Below, in pieces: positions 7,592-15,926 of a stretch of 64,000 nt of DNA (position 1 is the stretch's first letter; every line of letters begins with the position of its first letter). The notes beneath the pieces were generated by a model. The model had not been told where the DNA came from, searched no databases, and was given only the letters and a program-made list of their open reading frames with translations. Made by a program: the position numbers and the translations under genes. Origin of the DNA: Falsiroseomonas bella (lineage in GTDB: Bacteria; Pseudomonadota; Alphaproteobacteria; Acetobacterales; Acetobacteraceae); NCBI RefSeq assembly GCF_003173615.1, contig NZ_QGNA01000002.1, forward strand, positions 186,001 to 250,000, written 5' to 3'.

Positions 7592-9061
7592 ATGGACGTT
7601 CCCGCCACCGGGCCCGCCACCGGGCCGGCGAACGGCACCGGCCGCAAGCGCGCCCGCGCCGCCCTGCTCGGGCTGATGCTGGGCACGACGGCCCTGACCG
7701 GGTTCGCGCTTCACGCAACGCCGGCGCCCGCCGAGACGGCGCCCGCGCCGCAGGCGACGCTGCCGAACGGCGCCCCGGCCGCCGGCTTCGCGGCGCTCGT
7801 GAAGCAGGTCCGGCCCGCCGTGGTGACCATCACCAGCAGCGGTATGCCAGCGCGCGGCCCGATGGGCCAGCCGATGCCGGGCCGCAGCGGCCAGGCCGTG
7901 GGCTCCGGCTTCATCATCGACGCCGAGGGCTTCGTCGTCACCAACAATCATGTCGTGGACGGCGCGCAGCGCCTGACCGTGACGCTGGATGACGGGCGCC
8001 GCCTGAACGCGACGGTGGTGGGTCGCGACCCGCGCACCGATGTCGCGTTGCTGAAGGTGGAGGCCGGCGCGCCGCTGCCCTTCGTGCGCCTGGGCGATTC
8101 CGCCAAGGCGCAGCCCGGCGACTGGGTGGTCGCGATGGGCAATCCCTTCGGCCTCGGCGGCACCGTCACCACCGGCGTCGTCTCCGCGGTCGGGCGCGAC
8201 ATCGGCGCGGGGCCCTATGACGACTTCATCCAGGTGGATGCGCCGATCAACCAGGGCAATTCCGGCGGCCCGCTGTTCTCGCAGGACGGCAACGTCATCG
8301 GGATGAACACGGCGATCTTCAGCCCGAGCGGCGGCAGCGTCGGCATCGGCTTCGCCGTACCCTCGAACCTGATGCAGCGCGTGGTGGCGGACCTCAAGGC
8401 CAACGGCCGGGTGGAGCGCGGCTTCGTCGGCGTGGCGACGCAGGGCGTGGATGGCGCGATGGCCAAGGCGCTGCGCATGCCGGAAGCCGAGGATCGCGGC
8501 GATACGCGTGGCGCGCTGATCTCCAGCGTCGAGAAGGACAGCCCCGCGGCGAAGGCCGGGCTGCGCGCCGGCGACGTGGTGACCGAGGTGGACGGCCGCG
8601 CCGTCACCAGCCCGCGCGACCTGGCCCGCGCCATCGCCGACCAGCGGCCGGGCAGCCAGTCGAGCCTGAAAGTGTGGCGCGAGGGCGCGATGCGCACGGT
8701 GGCGGTCGAGATCGGCACGCAGCCGGGCGCGCAGGTCGCCGCCCGCCAGGGCGGCGCCGAGGCGGAGCAGCCGCGCATCGGCGTCGCGCTGGCCCCCATC
8801 ACGCCGGAAGCCCGCCAGGCGCTGAAGCTCGGCGAGGACGCGAAGGGCGCGATCGTGGCGGATGTGACGCCGGACTCGCCGGCGGCGAAGGCCGGCCTGC
8901 GCCCCGGTGACGTGATCGTCGGTGTCGGCACGACGGAGACCGCCGATGCCGAGGCGACGGTGAAGGCCATCCGCGAGGCGGCGTCGAATGACGCTGTGGC
9001 GCTGCAGGTCCTGCGCAACGGCACGCGCAGCTTCGTGGCCGTGCCGCTGAAGCAGGCCTGA
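7592..9061 (+). CDS. Periplasmic HtrA/DegP-type serine protease with two PDZ domains
   Basis: 489 residues. After a charged start, a hydrophobic stretch (about residues 22-41) ends near ATPAPAET, giving export or a membrane anchor. The trypsin-like domain has catalytic His120 (TNNHVVDG), Asp150 (RTDVALLKV) and Ser224 (GNSGGPLF). Two PDZ domains follow (about 275-370 and 395-489), each with an SPAAKAGLRxGDV signature. It degrades or refolds damaged envelope proteins. The ATG at 7592 follows a good ribosome site (AGGAGA). It lies 100 bases after the kinase gene, so it may be a target or late member of that operon, and is followed by a strong hairpin. Confidence 0.93.
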   Translation: MDVPATGPATGPANGTGRKRARAALLGLMLGTTALTGFALHATPAPAETAPAPQATLPNGAPAAGFAALVKQVRPAVVTITSSGMPARGPMGQPMPGRSGQAVGSGFIIDAEGFVVTNNHVVDGAQRLTVTLDDGRRLNATVVGRDPRTDVALLKVEAGAPLPFVRLGDSAKAQPGDWVVAMGNPFGLGGTVTTGVVSAVGRDIGAGPYDDFIQVDAPINQGNSGGPLFSQDGNVIGMNTAIFSPSGGSVGIGFAVPSNLMQRVVADLKANGRVERGFVGVATQGVDGAMAKALRMPEAEDRGDTRGALISSVEKDSPAAKAGLRAGDVVTEVDGRAVTSPRDLARAIADQRPGSQSSLKVWREGAMRTVAVEIGTQPGAQVAARQGGAEAEQPRIGVALAPITPEARQALKLGEDAKGAIVADVTPDSPAAKAGLRPGDVIVGVGTTETADAEATVKAIREAASNDAVALQVLRNGTRSFVAVPLKQA

Positions 9062-9113
9062 TCGCGGACGCGCCGTGGGACAGGGAGGCCGGCGCAAACC
9101 GTGGCGGGTCGGC

Positions 9114-9148
9114 GGGAGGGTGGCGGGGCCACCCTCCCGTTTCCCGTT
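9114..9148 (+). terminator. Strong hairpin, probable terminator after the HtrA gene
   Basis: GGGAGGGTGGC, a GGG loop and GCCACCCTCCC form a perfect 11-bp stem starting 52 bases after the HtrA stop. It is followed by GTTTCCCGTT, which is T-containing but not a clean T-run. It sits before the start of the TIM-barrel gene, so it separates two transcription units. Confidence 0.6.
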
Positions 9149-9188
9149 CCGGGCTGCCAGGATGTCCCACCACGGACGGGGGCGTCTG

Positions 9189-10052
9189 ATGCGGATCGGG
9201 ATCGACTCCTACTGCTACCATCGTCAGTTCGGCGACTGGTATCCAGGGCTGCAGCAGGACCCTGGCCGGCGCATGACCGTCTGGGATTTCCTCGATCGTG
9301 CCGCGTCGCATGGCGTGGCGGGCGTTTCGCTCGAAGCCTGCTACCTGCCGCTCGACGCCGCGAGCCTGGCGCGCATCGGCGAAAGGCTGGAGGCGCTCGG
9401 CCTCGACGCGGTCTGGGCCTGGGGGCATCCGGATGGGCTGCGTTCCGGCACGGATGCCGCGGCCGCCGCCGACCTGGTGCGCCACATCGGCATCGCGCGC
9501 TCCGTCGGCGCGAAGGTGATGCGCATCTGCGCCGGGAGCCGCCGCACGCGCCCGGCCTCCTGGGCGGAGCACCGCGCGCAGCTGCTGCCCATGCTCAAGC
9601 CGCTGGTCGCCGAAGCGGAGCGCCAGGACGTGGTGCTGGCGATCGAGAACCACATCGACCTGCTGGCCGAGGAGCTGGCCGAGATCGTCACGACCATCGG
9701 CTCCCCGCATCTCGGCGTCTGCCTCGACACCGCCAACAACCTGCGGATGTTCGAGGATCCGGTGAAGGTCGCCGGGCTGCTCGCACCGTTCACGCGGGCG
9801 ACGCATGTCAAGAACATCGGCGCGCGGCGCGGGCAGGACCCGAAGACCTTCGCCTTCTGGCCGAGCGTGCCGCTGGATGCGGGGCTCGTGGACCTCGACG
9901 CCGTGCTTCGGCTGCTGCGGGACGCCGGCTATGGCGGCCTGCTGGCGCTCGAGATCGACTATCTCGACCCGGACTACGGCACGGAGGAGGAGCCGATGAT
10001 CGCGCGCAGCCTGGAATGGCTGCGGCAGCGCGTCGCGACGGTCGATGCCTGA
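9189..10052 (+). CDS. Sugar phosphate isomerase/epimerase family protein (xylose isomerase-like TIM barrel)
   Basis: 287 residues of the AP-endonuclease-2-like TIM barrel fold. It begins MRIGIDSYCYHRQFGDWYPG and has metal-site motifs LAIENHIDLLAEE (Glu), GVCLDTANNL (Asp), THVKNIG (His) and LLALEIDYLDPDY (Glu). Family members isomerise or epimerise sugars and keto acids, or dehydrate 3-dehydroshikimate. The neighbouring shikimate-dehydrogenase-like gene makes a hydroxylated cyclic or keto-acid substrate reasonable. Start is the ATG at 9189; upstream in-frame codons translate the terminator hairpin. The substrate is unknown. Confidence 0.8.
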   Translation: MRIGIDSYCYHRQFGDWYPGLQQDPGRRMTVWDFLDRAASHGVAGVSLEACYLPLDAASLARIGERLEALGLDAVWAWGHPDGLRSGTDAAAAADLVRHIGIARSVGAKVMRICAGSRRTRPASWAEHRAQLLPMLKPLVAEAERQDVVLAIENHIDLLAEELAEIVTTIGSPHLGVCLDTANNLRMFEDPVKVAGLLAPFTRATHVKNIGARRGQDPKTFAFWPSVPLDAGLVDLDAVLRLLRDAGYGGLLALEIDYLDPDYGTEEEPMIARSLEWLRQRVATVDA

Positions 10053-10124
10053 GGCCGGCTTGCCCGTGGCGCGGCTTGCGGGTGGAATGGCGTCCGGCAG
10101 CACATGGCAGGAGGTCGCGCGGCA

Positions 10125-10925
10125 ATGACCGTGCTGGATGGCGCAACGCGGCTGCACCTGATCCTCGGCGACCCGATCGCGCAGGTGAAGTCACCCGGCG
10201 GCGTCACGCGCTGCTTCGCGGCGCGCGGCCGCAACGCGGCGATGCTGCCCGTGCATGTGACCGCGGCCGAGTTCGACGACTTCGTCCGCGGCGCAAGCCT
10301 GGCGCGCAACCTGGACGGGCTGACGATCACGGTGCCGCACAAGTTCGCTGCCGCGCGGCACTGCGCGACGCTGACGGAGCGCGCGCAGCTGCTCGGCGCG
10401 GTGAACGTCATGCGGCGCAATCCCGATCGCAGCTGGCATGGCGACATGCTGGATGGCGCCGGCATGGTGGCCGCAATCCGCGCCTGCGGTGGCGAGCCCG
10501 CCGGCCGCCATGCGCTGCTGGTCGGCGCGGGCGGCGCCGGCACCGCGATTGCGCAGGCCCTGCTGGAGGCAGGCGTCGCCTCGCTGGCGCTGCACGATGC
10601 CGATCCGGCGCGGGCGGAGGCGCTGCTGGCGCGGCTACGGCCGGTGTCGGGCGGCGTGCCGCTGCGCGGCCTCGCGGCGGCGGAACCCGAAGGCTGCACG
10701 CTGGTCGTGAACGCGACGCCTGCGGGCATGCGGCCGGAGGATCCGTTGCCCGTGCCGCCGGAGCGGCTGCGCGCCGACATGTTCGTCGCCGACGTCATCA
10801 CCGCGCCCGAGGTCACGCCGCTGCTCGCCGCGGCGCGCGCGCTCGGTTGCGGCACCTCGACCGGCGTGGACATGTTCGGCGCCCAGGTGGAGCTGATCGC
10901 CGACTTCCTGCTCGGCGGCGCCTGA
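10125..10925 (+). CDS. Shikimate dehydrogenase-like NAD(P)-dependent oxidoreductase
   Basis: 266 residues, the AroE length. The N-terminal substrate domain has LTITVPHKFAAA with the catalytic lysine and GAVNV. The aspartate partner is in HGDMLDGAG. The Rossmann domain has LLVGAGGAGTAIAQAL. In the substrate loop the usual S-x-S-P reads VKSP (GDPIAQVKSP), so one of the two serines that hold the shikimate carboxylate is replaced. It is more likely a catabolic member acting on quinate-like or other hydroxy acids than the biosynthetic AroE. The ATG at 10125 follows GGCAGGAGGT at ideal distance; the ATG 21 bases earlier lies within that site. Confidence 0.82.
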   Translation: MTVLDGATRLHLILGDPIAQVKSPGGVTRCFAARGRNAAMLPVHVTAAEFDDFVRGASLARNLDGLTITVPHKFAAARHCATLTERAQLLGAVNVMRRNPDRSWHGDMLDGAGMVAAIRACGGEPAGRHALLVGAGGAGTAIAQALLEAGVASLALHDADPARAEALLARLRPVSGGVPLRGLAAAEPEGCTLVVNATPAGMRPEDPLPVPPERLRADMFVADVITAPEVTPLLAAARALGCGTSTGVDMFGAQVELIADFLLGGA

Positions 10926-10926
10926 C

Positions 10927-12615
10927 TTACGCGCGCCCCGCCGCGTGGCGCGCGGCGATGAAGGCGAAGGTGAGCGCCGGCCCCAGCGTGATGCCCGGCG
11001 CAGGATAGACGCCGCCCATCACCGACTGCATGTCGTTGCCGCAGGCATAGAGGCCGCCGATCGGCCGCTCGTCATGCCCCAGCACTTGTGCATCCGTATC
11101 CGTGACGAGCCCCGTCGCCGCGCCGATGTCGCCCGGCCACAGGCGGATCGCGTAGAAGGGCGGTGTGCCGATCGGGCCAAGATTCGGGTTGGGCAGGCCA
11201 CGCGAGCCATCGCCGTTCACGCGGTGATAGGCGGTGCTGCCGCGGCCGAATTCCGGATCCTCGCCGCGCGCCGCGTAGTCGTTCATGCGCGCAACCGTCT
11301 CCGCCAGCTTCGCGGCGTCGATCCCGAGCTTCGCCGCCAGTGCCGCGAGCGTCGGCGCCTCGGTCAGGTAGCCGTCGGCGAGATAGGGCGCGAGGCCGCG
11401 CCCGCCGGGTCGCACCATCCCGAGGCCGTAGCGCCGCAGCCCCTCGCTGTCGGTGACGAGGAAGCAGGGGATCGTCGGCGCCGTGGCATGCGCGGCGTAC
11501 ATCGCGCGCGCGAACAGGTGGTAGGAAGTCGCCTCGTTGACGAAGCGCCGGCCCGCCGCATTCACCGCGATCACGCCCGGCTTGCCGCGGTCCAGCACGA
11601 AATGCGGGAACACCGCCATGCTGCCATCCGCGCGCTTGCGCACCGAGACCGGCGCCCAGAAGGCGTTGTCCAGCGCGCCCTCGCCGTAGCGCGCGCCGAG
11701 CCCGACGGCGAGGTCGTGCAGTTCCCCGGTGTGGCCAGGCGCGGCAGGGCTGAAGGCGGCGAGCGGAGCGGGCAGCATCGCCGCGCGACGCGTCGGGTGG
11801 CGGTTGAAGCCGCCGGTCGCGAGGATCACGCCGTGCCGGGCCAGCACGCGGCGCCTGACGCCGCCGCGGGCGAGCACCACGCCCTCCACGCCGGCGGGCC
11901 CATGCAGCAGATCCTCCACCTTCGCCTCGGTCTCGATCTCCACGCCGCGCGCATCGAGCGATGCCAGAAGGCGCCCGACCAGCGCATTGCCCATGAGTAG
12001 CCGCGTACCGCGCGGATGCCGCAGCCGGTCCACGGCATGGCGCGAGAGCAGGCGCACCGCATGGCGGAAGGAGGCCCAGGACCGCGTCATGTTCATCAGG
12101 TGCGGGATGTCGTCCCGATCCACCATCATGCCGCCCAGCACGGTGAATTCCGGGATGGGCGGCCGGATCAGCGCGAGTCGCGCGCCGAGCTTCCGCGCGT
12201 CGAAGGGCACGGGCTCCAGCGCCCGGCCGCGGAGCGTCGCGCCGGCGACCTCCTGGATGTAGTCGGGATGCAGCGGGCGGGCGCGGAAGCGCACCTCCGT
12301 CTCCGCCTCCAGCCTTGCGATGGCGCGCGGCCCGTTCTCCAGGAAAGCGCGGCGCATGGCCTCGCTGGAATGGTTGCCGACCGCGTTGCGCAGGAAGGCG
12401 GCGGCGTTCTCGGCATCGTCCTCGGCGCCGACCTCTGCGGCATGAGTCGTCCCGGGCACCCAGGTGGTGCCCGCCGACCAGGCGGTGGTGCCGCCGAGGA
12501 GGGCCGTGTGCTCGACCAGCAGCGGGTGCAGCCCGTCCAGCGCGGCGAACAGCGCCGCCGCCATCCCGGCGCCGCCGCCGCCAATGACGATCAGGTCGCG
12601 CGTTTCCGTTTCCAT
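10927..12615 (-). CDS. FAD-binding dehydrogenase of the fumarate reductase/3-ketosteroid dehydrogenase type
   Basis: 562 residues. The N-terminal dinucleotide fold is LIVIGGGGAGMAAAL (residues 8-22), followed by LLGGTTAWSAGTTWVPG. The FAD C-terminal motif is GGLYACGNDMQSVMGGVYPAPGITLGPALTFAF. This is the soluble FAD_binding_2 flavoprotein family, whose members reduce or oxidise C-C double bonds in acids or steroids. No heme or secretion signal is visible. It ends 1 base from the shikimate-dehydrogenase-like gene, converging on it, and lies between that gene and the TctCBA uptake system, so a carboxylic-acid substrate is likely. Confidence 0.85.
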   Translation of the reverse strand: METETRDLIVIGGGGAGMAAALFAALDGLHPLLVEHTALLGGTTAWSAGTTWVPGTTHAAEVGAEDDAENAAAFLRNAVGNHSSEAMRRAFLENGPRAIARLEAETEVRFRARPLHPDYIQEVAGATLRGRALEPVPFDARKLGARLALIRPPIPEFTVLGGMMVDRDDIPHLMNMTRSWASFRHAVRLLSRHAVDRLRHPRGTRLLMGNALVGRLLASLDARGVEIETEAKVEDLLHGPAGVEGVVLARGGVRRRVLARHGVILATGGFNRHPTRRAAMLPAPLAAFSPAAPGHTGELHDLAVGLGARYGEGALDNAFWAPVSVRKRADGSMAVFPHFVLDRGKPGVIAVNAAGRRFVNEATSYHLFARAMYAAHATAPTIPCFLVTDSEGLRRYGLGMVRPGGRGLAPYLADGYLTEAPTLAALAAKLGIDAAKLAETVARMNDYAARGEDPEFGRGSTAYHRVNGDGSRGLPNPNLGPIGTPPFYAIRLWPGDIGAATGLVTDTDAQVLGHDERPIGGLYACGNDMQSVMGGVYPAPGITLGPALTFAFIAARHAAGRA

Positions 12616-12800
12616 GCCCCGGCTCCCCGGCCGTGCAGTGCGCCGGCATGCGGTGGGCGGAGGCTAGTCCGGCGCCGCGCGGCCCGGCAACCGGCAGGGG
12701 CCGCCGCCGGGAGGTTCCCAAGCCCGCCCGCAGCCGGCAGGATGCGCCCGTCATCGAAAGGCGTGGCGCGCGCTGCCCGCCGCAGGAGGGAGGAAACGTC

Positions 12801-13811
12801 ATGATCACCCGCAGGACATTCGGGGCGCTGGCGGCCGTGCCGTTGCTGGGCGGGCTGCGCCAGGCCGCGGCGCAGGAGGCATTCCCGAGCCGCGACCTGC
12901 TCGGCCTCATCCAGTGGGGCGCCGGCGGCGCCACGGACGTGACCTCCCGTGCCGTCACGCCGCATGTCGAAGCCGCGCTCGGCCACAAGATCGTGCTGCA
13001 GAACCGTCCCGGCGGCAGCGGCGCCATCGCGATGACGGCCGTGCACACCGCGAATCCGGACGGCTACACCCTGCTCTACGCCGCGGAGAACCCGCTGCTC
13101 TATGGCGTGCTGAACCTCTCCCGCATCGACTTCGTGCAGGAGTTCTATGCGGTGAACGTGCTGGCGCGCGGCGTGCCGGTGATCGTCACCAATCCGGACC
13201 GGCCCTGGCGCACGCTGAAGGACCTGGTGGACGAGATGCGGCGCAATCCGGGCCGCGTGCGCATGGCCGGCACGGGTCCGGGCGGCCAGCCGCATGTGAT
13301 CAGCTCCATGCTCTCCACCCTCGGCAACATCCGCCACATCTCGGTCCCCTTCGATGGCGAGGGGCCGGGCCTGACGGCGCTGCAGGGCGGCCATGCGGAC
13401 TTCATGCCGGCGGGCTCCGGCGCCGCGGCGGAGCATGTGCGTGCCGGCAGGCTGCGCGCGCTCGCGGTTTGGAACACCGAGCCGCTGCCGAGCTTCCCCG
13501 GCGTGCCGCCCGCCACCGCGGACTTCCCGGAGCTCGCGCGCTTCATGCCCTGGGGCTCCTTCTACGGCGTGTGGGTCAAGCGCAGCGTGCCGGCGGACCG
13601 GCGCGACAAGCTCGTGCAGGCCTTCAAGACCGGCGCGACGAACCCGCAATTCGTCGAGCTGATGCAGCGCAACGGCAACGTCGTGATGAACATCTCGGGC
13701 GACGAGGCCGACCGCTTCCTCAAGCGCTGGCAGTCGGTGACGACCTGGACGCTGCAGGAGGCCGGCGCCGCCCGCACCTCGCCGGCAGAGCTCGGAATCC
13801 CCCGTCCGTAA
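12801..13811 (+). CDS. tctC: Tripartite tricarboxylate transporter, periplasmic binding protein (Bug/TctC)
   Basis: 336 residues. MITRRTFGALAAVPLLGG is a signal peptide with twin-arginine character, cleaved near AAAQ. The mature protein shows Bug-family markers: IQWGAGGATDVTSRAVTP, NRPGGSGAIAMTAVHTANPDGYTLL and a late LRALAVWNTE. It binds a carboxylate in the periplasm and delivers it to TctAB. The ATG follows GGAGGGAGGAAACGTC, a strong ribosome site. Upstream in-frame codons run back over the start of the divergent FAD gene and are not used. First gene of the tctCBA unit. Confidence 0.92.
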   Translation: MITRRTFGALAAVPLLGGLRQAAAQEAFPSRDLLGLIQWGAGGATDVTSRAVTPHVEAALGHKIVLQNRPGGSGAIAMTAVHTANPDGYTLLYAAENPLLYGVLNLSRIDFVQEFYAVNVLARGVPVIVTNPDRPWRTLKDLVDEMRRNPGRVRMAGTGPGGQPHVISSMLSTLGNIRHISVPFDGEGPGLTALQGGHADFMPAGSGAAAEHVRAGRLRALAVWNTEPLPSFPGVPPATADFPELARFMPWGSFYGVWVKRSVPADRRDKLVQAFKTGATNPQFVELMQRNGNVVMNISGDEADRFLKRWQSVTTWTLQEAGAARTSPAELGIPRP

Positions 13812-13818
13812 TCGCGCA

Positions 13819-13846
13819 GGCGCCCCGGCCGTTTGGTCGGGGCGCC
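13819..13846 (+). promoter_or_regulatory. Stable intercistronic hairpin between tctC and tctB
   Basis: GGCGCCCCGGCC, a GTTT loop and GGTCGGGGCGCC make a 12-bp stem with one G-U pair, starting 7 bases after the tctC stop. There is no T-run, so it is more like a 3'-end-stabilising or attenuating stem than a full terminator. Placement directly after the binding-protein gene fits the common need for more binding protein than membrane subunits. Confidence 0.55.
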
Positions 13847-13866
13847 GCGACACCGGGAGGCGCGCG

Positions 13867-14358
13867 ATGGAGCAGACGCTGCGCCGGCGGCAGCCGGGCG
13901 AGACCGTCTTCGGCTATGCCCTGCTATTGCTGGGTCTGTTCGTCATGGCAGAGGGCTACCGCATCGACGGCCTCTATTCGCCGAGCTCCGCCGGCGTGTT
14001 TCCCGCGCTGGCCGGCCTGGTGATGACCGTCTCGGCGCTGGCGATCATCCGCCGCATCCACCGCATGCGGCCCGCCCACATCCCCGAAGGCTCCGGCACC
14101 GCCCGCGAATTCGTCCGACGGACCACGCCGGCCGATGTCGCGGTGATGGCGGCGCTGATGCTGGCCTACATGCTCGCGCTGGAGCCGGTGGGCTTCCTCG
14201 GCGCTTCCTTCGCGTTCCTGTTCCTCTCGATCTTCTACCTGCATCGCGGCGGGCTGCTGACGGCGCTGCTCGTCTCCACCGGTTCGCTGGCGGCGATCTG
14301 GGTGGTGTTCCGCGTGCTGTTCACCGTGGTCCTGCCGAGCGGCTGGCTGTTTCGATGA
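13867..14358 (+). CDS. tctB: Tripartite tricarboxylate transporter, small membrane subunit TctB
   Basis: 163 residues with four hydrophobic segments (about residues 15-30, 45-63, 92-130 split in two, and 135-155), the TctB pattern. The characteristic FPALAGLVM motif follows the first loop. TctB is the small helper subunit of the TctA channel in the inner membrane. A CGGGAGG ribosome site precedes the ATG. The stop overlaps the tctA start (ATGA). Confidence 0.87.
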   Translation: MEQTLRRRQPGETVFGYALLLLGLFVMAEGYRIDGLYSPSSAGVFPALAGLVMTVSALAIIRRIHRMRPAHIPEGSGTAREFVRRTTPADVAVMAALMLAYMLALEPVGFLGASFAFLFLSIFYLHRGGLLTALLVSTGSLAAIWVVFRVLFTVVLPSGWLFR

Positions 14359-15857
14359 GCGACAGCCTCTCCTACTTCCTGATGGCCTGGACGGATCCGC
14401 AGCTTCTGCTGCTGACCGCGGCCGGCACCTTCGCGGGCATCTATATCGGCGCCATCCCGGGCCTGTCCGTCACCATGGCGGCCTCCATCCTGATCTCCTT
14501 CACCTTCTCCTGGGACGTGAATCCCGCCCTGGCGCTGATCGCCGGCGTGTTCATGGGCGGCGTCTATGGCGGGTCGCGCAGCGCGATCCTGCTCAACATC
14601 CCGGGCGCGCCGGCGGCCATCGCCACGGCGCTCGACGGCTTTCCGCTGGCCAAGCGCGGCGAGGCCGGCGTCGCGATCGGGCTGACCACCGTCTGCTCCT
14701 TCCTCGGCGGCTTCGTCGGCATCGCGGCGCTGGCGATCGCAGCGCCTGCGATCTCCGAATTCGCGCTGCTCTTCGCGCCGCGCGACTACCTGCTGCTGGC
14801 GGTGATGGGCCTGCTGCTGGTGGGCAGCCTGTCGGGAGAATCCCTCGCCAAGGGGCTCTATGCCGGGGCACTGGGCGTGGCGCTCGGCATGGTCGGCATG
14901 GATCCGATGACTGCGGAAGGCCGCTTCACCTTCGGCACGGTGCAACTGCTGGGCGGCATCCCCTATGTCGCCGCGATGATCGGCTTCTTCGGCGTGTCCG
15001 AAGCGCTGGCGCAGCTCCACAACCTCAAGGCGCCGCGGATCAAGCAGGATGTGTCGCGCATCCTGCCCTCCTGGTCGCTGCTTCGCCGCTACCTGCCGCT
15101 GTCGCTGCGCAGCTCGGCGATCGGGGTGGTGATCGGTGCGCTGCCGGGCACCGGCGGCGACATCGCGGCGCTGATGGCCTACGACCAGGCGAAGCGCACG
15201 GTGAAGAACCCGTCACGGCCCTTCGGCGAGGGCGCCTATGAAGGCGTGGTGGCGCCTGAATCCGCGAACAACGCCGCGGTCGGCGGCGCCTACATCCCGA
15301 TGCTGACGCTCGGCATCCCGGGCGATGCCGTGACGGCCGTTATCATCGGCGCGCTGTTCATCCACGGGCTGAAGCCGGGCCCGATGCTGATGATCGAGAC
15401 GCCGCACCTGTTCTGGTTCACGGTCGGCAACCTGACGCTGGCCAACATCTTCATGCTGGTCTTCGGGCTGAGCGGCATCCGCTTCTTCGCGAAGGTGGTG
15501 GAGACGCCGCCTGGCATCCTGATTCCACTGATCCTGATCCTGTCCGTTGTCGGCACCTATGCGATCCAGAACAGCGTCGTGGACGTCTACTGGATGCTCG
15601 GCTTCGGCCTGTTCGGCTACTTTCTCAGGATCTACGGCTTCCAGGTGGGGCCGGTCGTTCTCGGCATGATCCTCGGCCCGCTGATGGACACCTCCTATCG
15701 CCGCGCGATGATCTCCGCCGGTGACGACCCGGTGGCCTTCGCGCAGGAATTCGTGACCAGCCCGCTTTCGCTGGTGCTTGCGCTGGCGGTGGCGCTGCTG
15801 GTCATCAGCCAGACGCCGCTCTGGCGCGGCATCAGGGCGCGCCTCGCGGGCGGCTGA
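14355..15857 (+). CDS. tctA: Tripartite tricarboxylate transporter, large membrane subunit TctA
   Basis: 500 residues, the normal TctA size, with about 11-12 hydrophobic segments. Signature regions are IGAIPGLSVTMAASILISFTF, FMGGVYGGSRSAILLNIPGAP, IGALPGTGGDIAALMAYDQAKR and LGIPGDAVTAVIIGAL. These glycine-rich repeats form the paired substrate sites of the TctA family. It is the sodium- or proton-coupled carboxylate channel working with TctB and TctC. The start lies in the ATGA overlap with tctB. The substrate is probably that of the neighbouring oxidoreductases. Confidence 0.93.
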   Translation: MSDSLSYFLMAWTDPQLLLLTAAGTFAGIYIGAIPGLSVTMAASILISFTFSWDVNPALALIAGVFMGGVYGGSRSAILLNIPGAPAAIATALDGFPLAKRGEAGVAIGLTTVCSFLGGFVGIAALAIAAPAISEFALLFAPRDYLLLAVMGLLLVGSLSGESLAKGLYAGALGVALGMVGMDPMTAEGRFTFGTVQLLGGIPYVAAMIGFFGVSEALAQLHNLKAPRIKQDVSRILPSWSLLRRYLPLSLRSSAIGVVIGALPGTGGDIAALMAYDQAKRTVKNPSRPFGEGAYEGVVAPESANNAAVGGAYIPMLTLGIPGDAVTAVIIGALFIHGLKPGPMLMIETPHLFWFTVGNLTLANIFMLVFGLSGIRFFAKVVETPPGILIPLILILSVVGTYAIQNSVVDVYWMLGFGLFGYFLRIYGFQVGPVVLGMILGPLMDTSYRRAMISAGDDPVAFAQEFVTSPLSLVLALAVALLVISQTPLWRGIRARLAGG

Positions 15858-15863
15858 ACCGGG

Positions 15864-15889
15864 GAACCGGCGGCGCCGCCGGGCGGTTC
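15864..15889 (+). terminator. GC-rich hairpin after tctA, possible terminator
   Basis: GAACCG ... CGGTTC encloses the 16-base palindrome CCGGCGGCGCCGCCGG, a few bases after the tctA stop. No T-run follows, so Rho-independent termination is uncertain. It separates tctCBA from the P450 gene. Confidence 0.35.
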
Positions 15890-15926
15890 ACGTCGCATCG
15901 CGACCGTCGAGCCCAGGTGCCGCACC

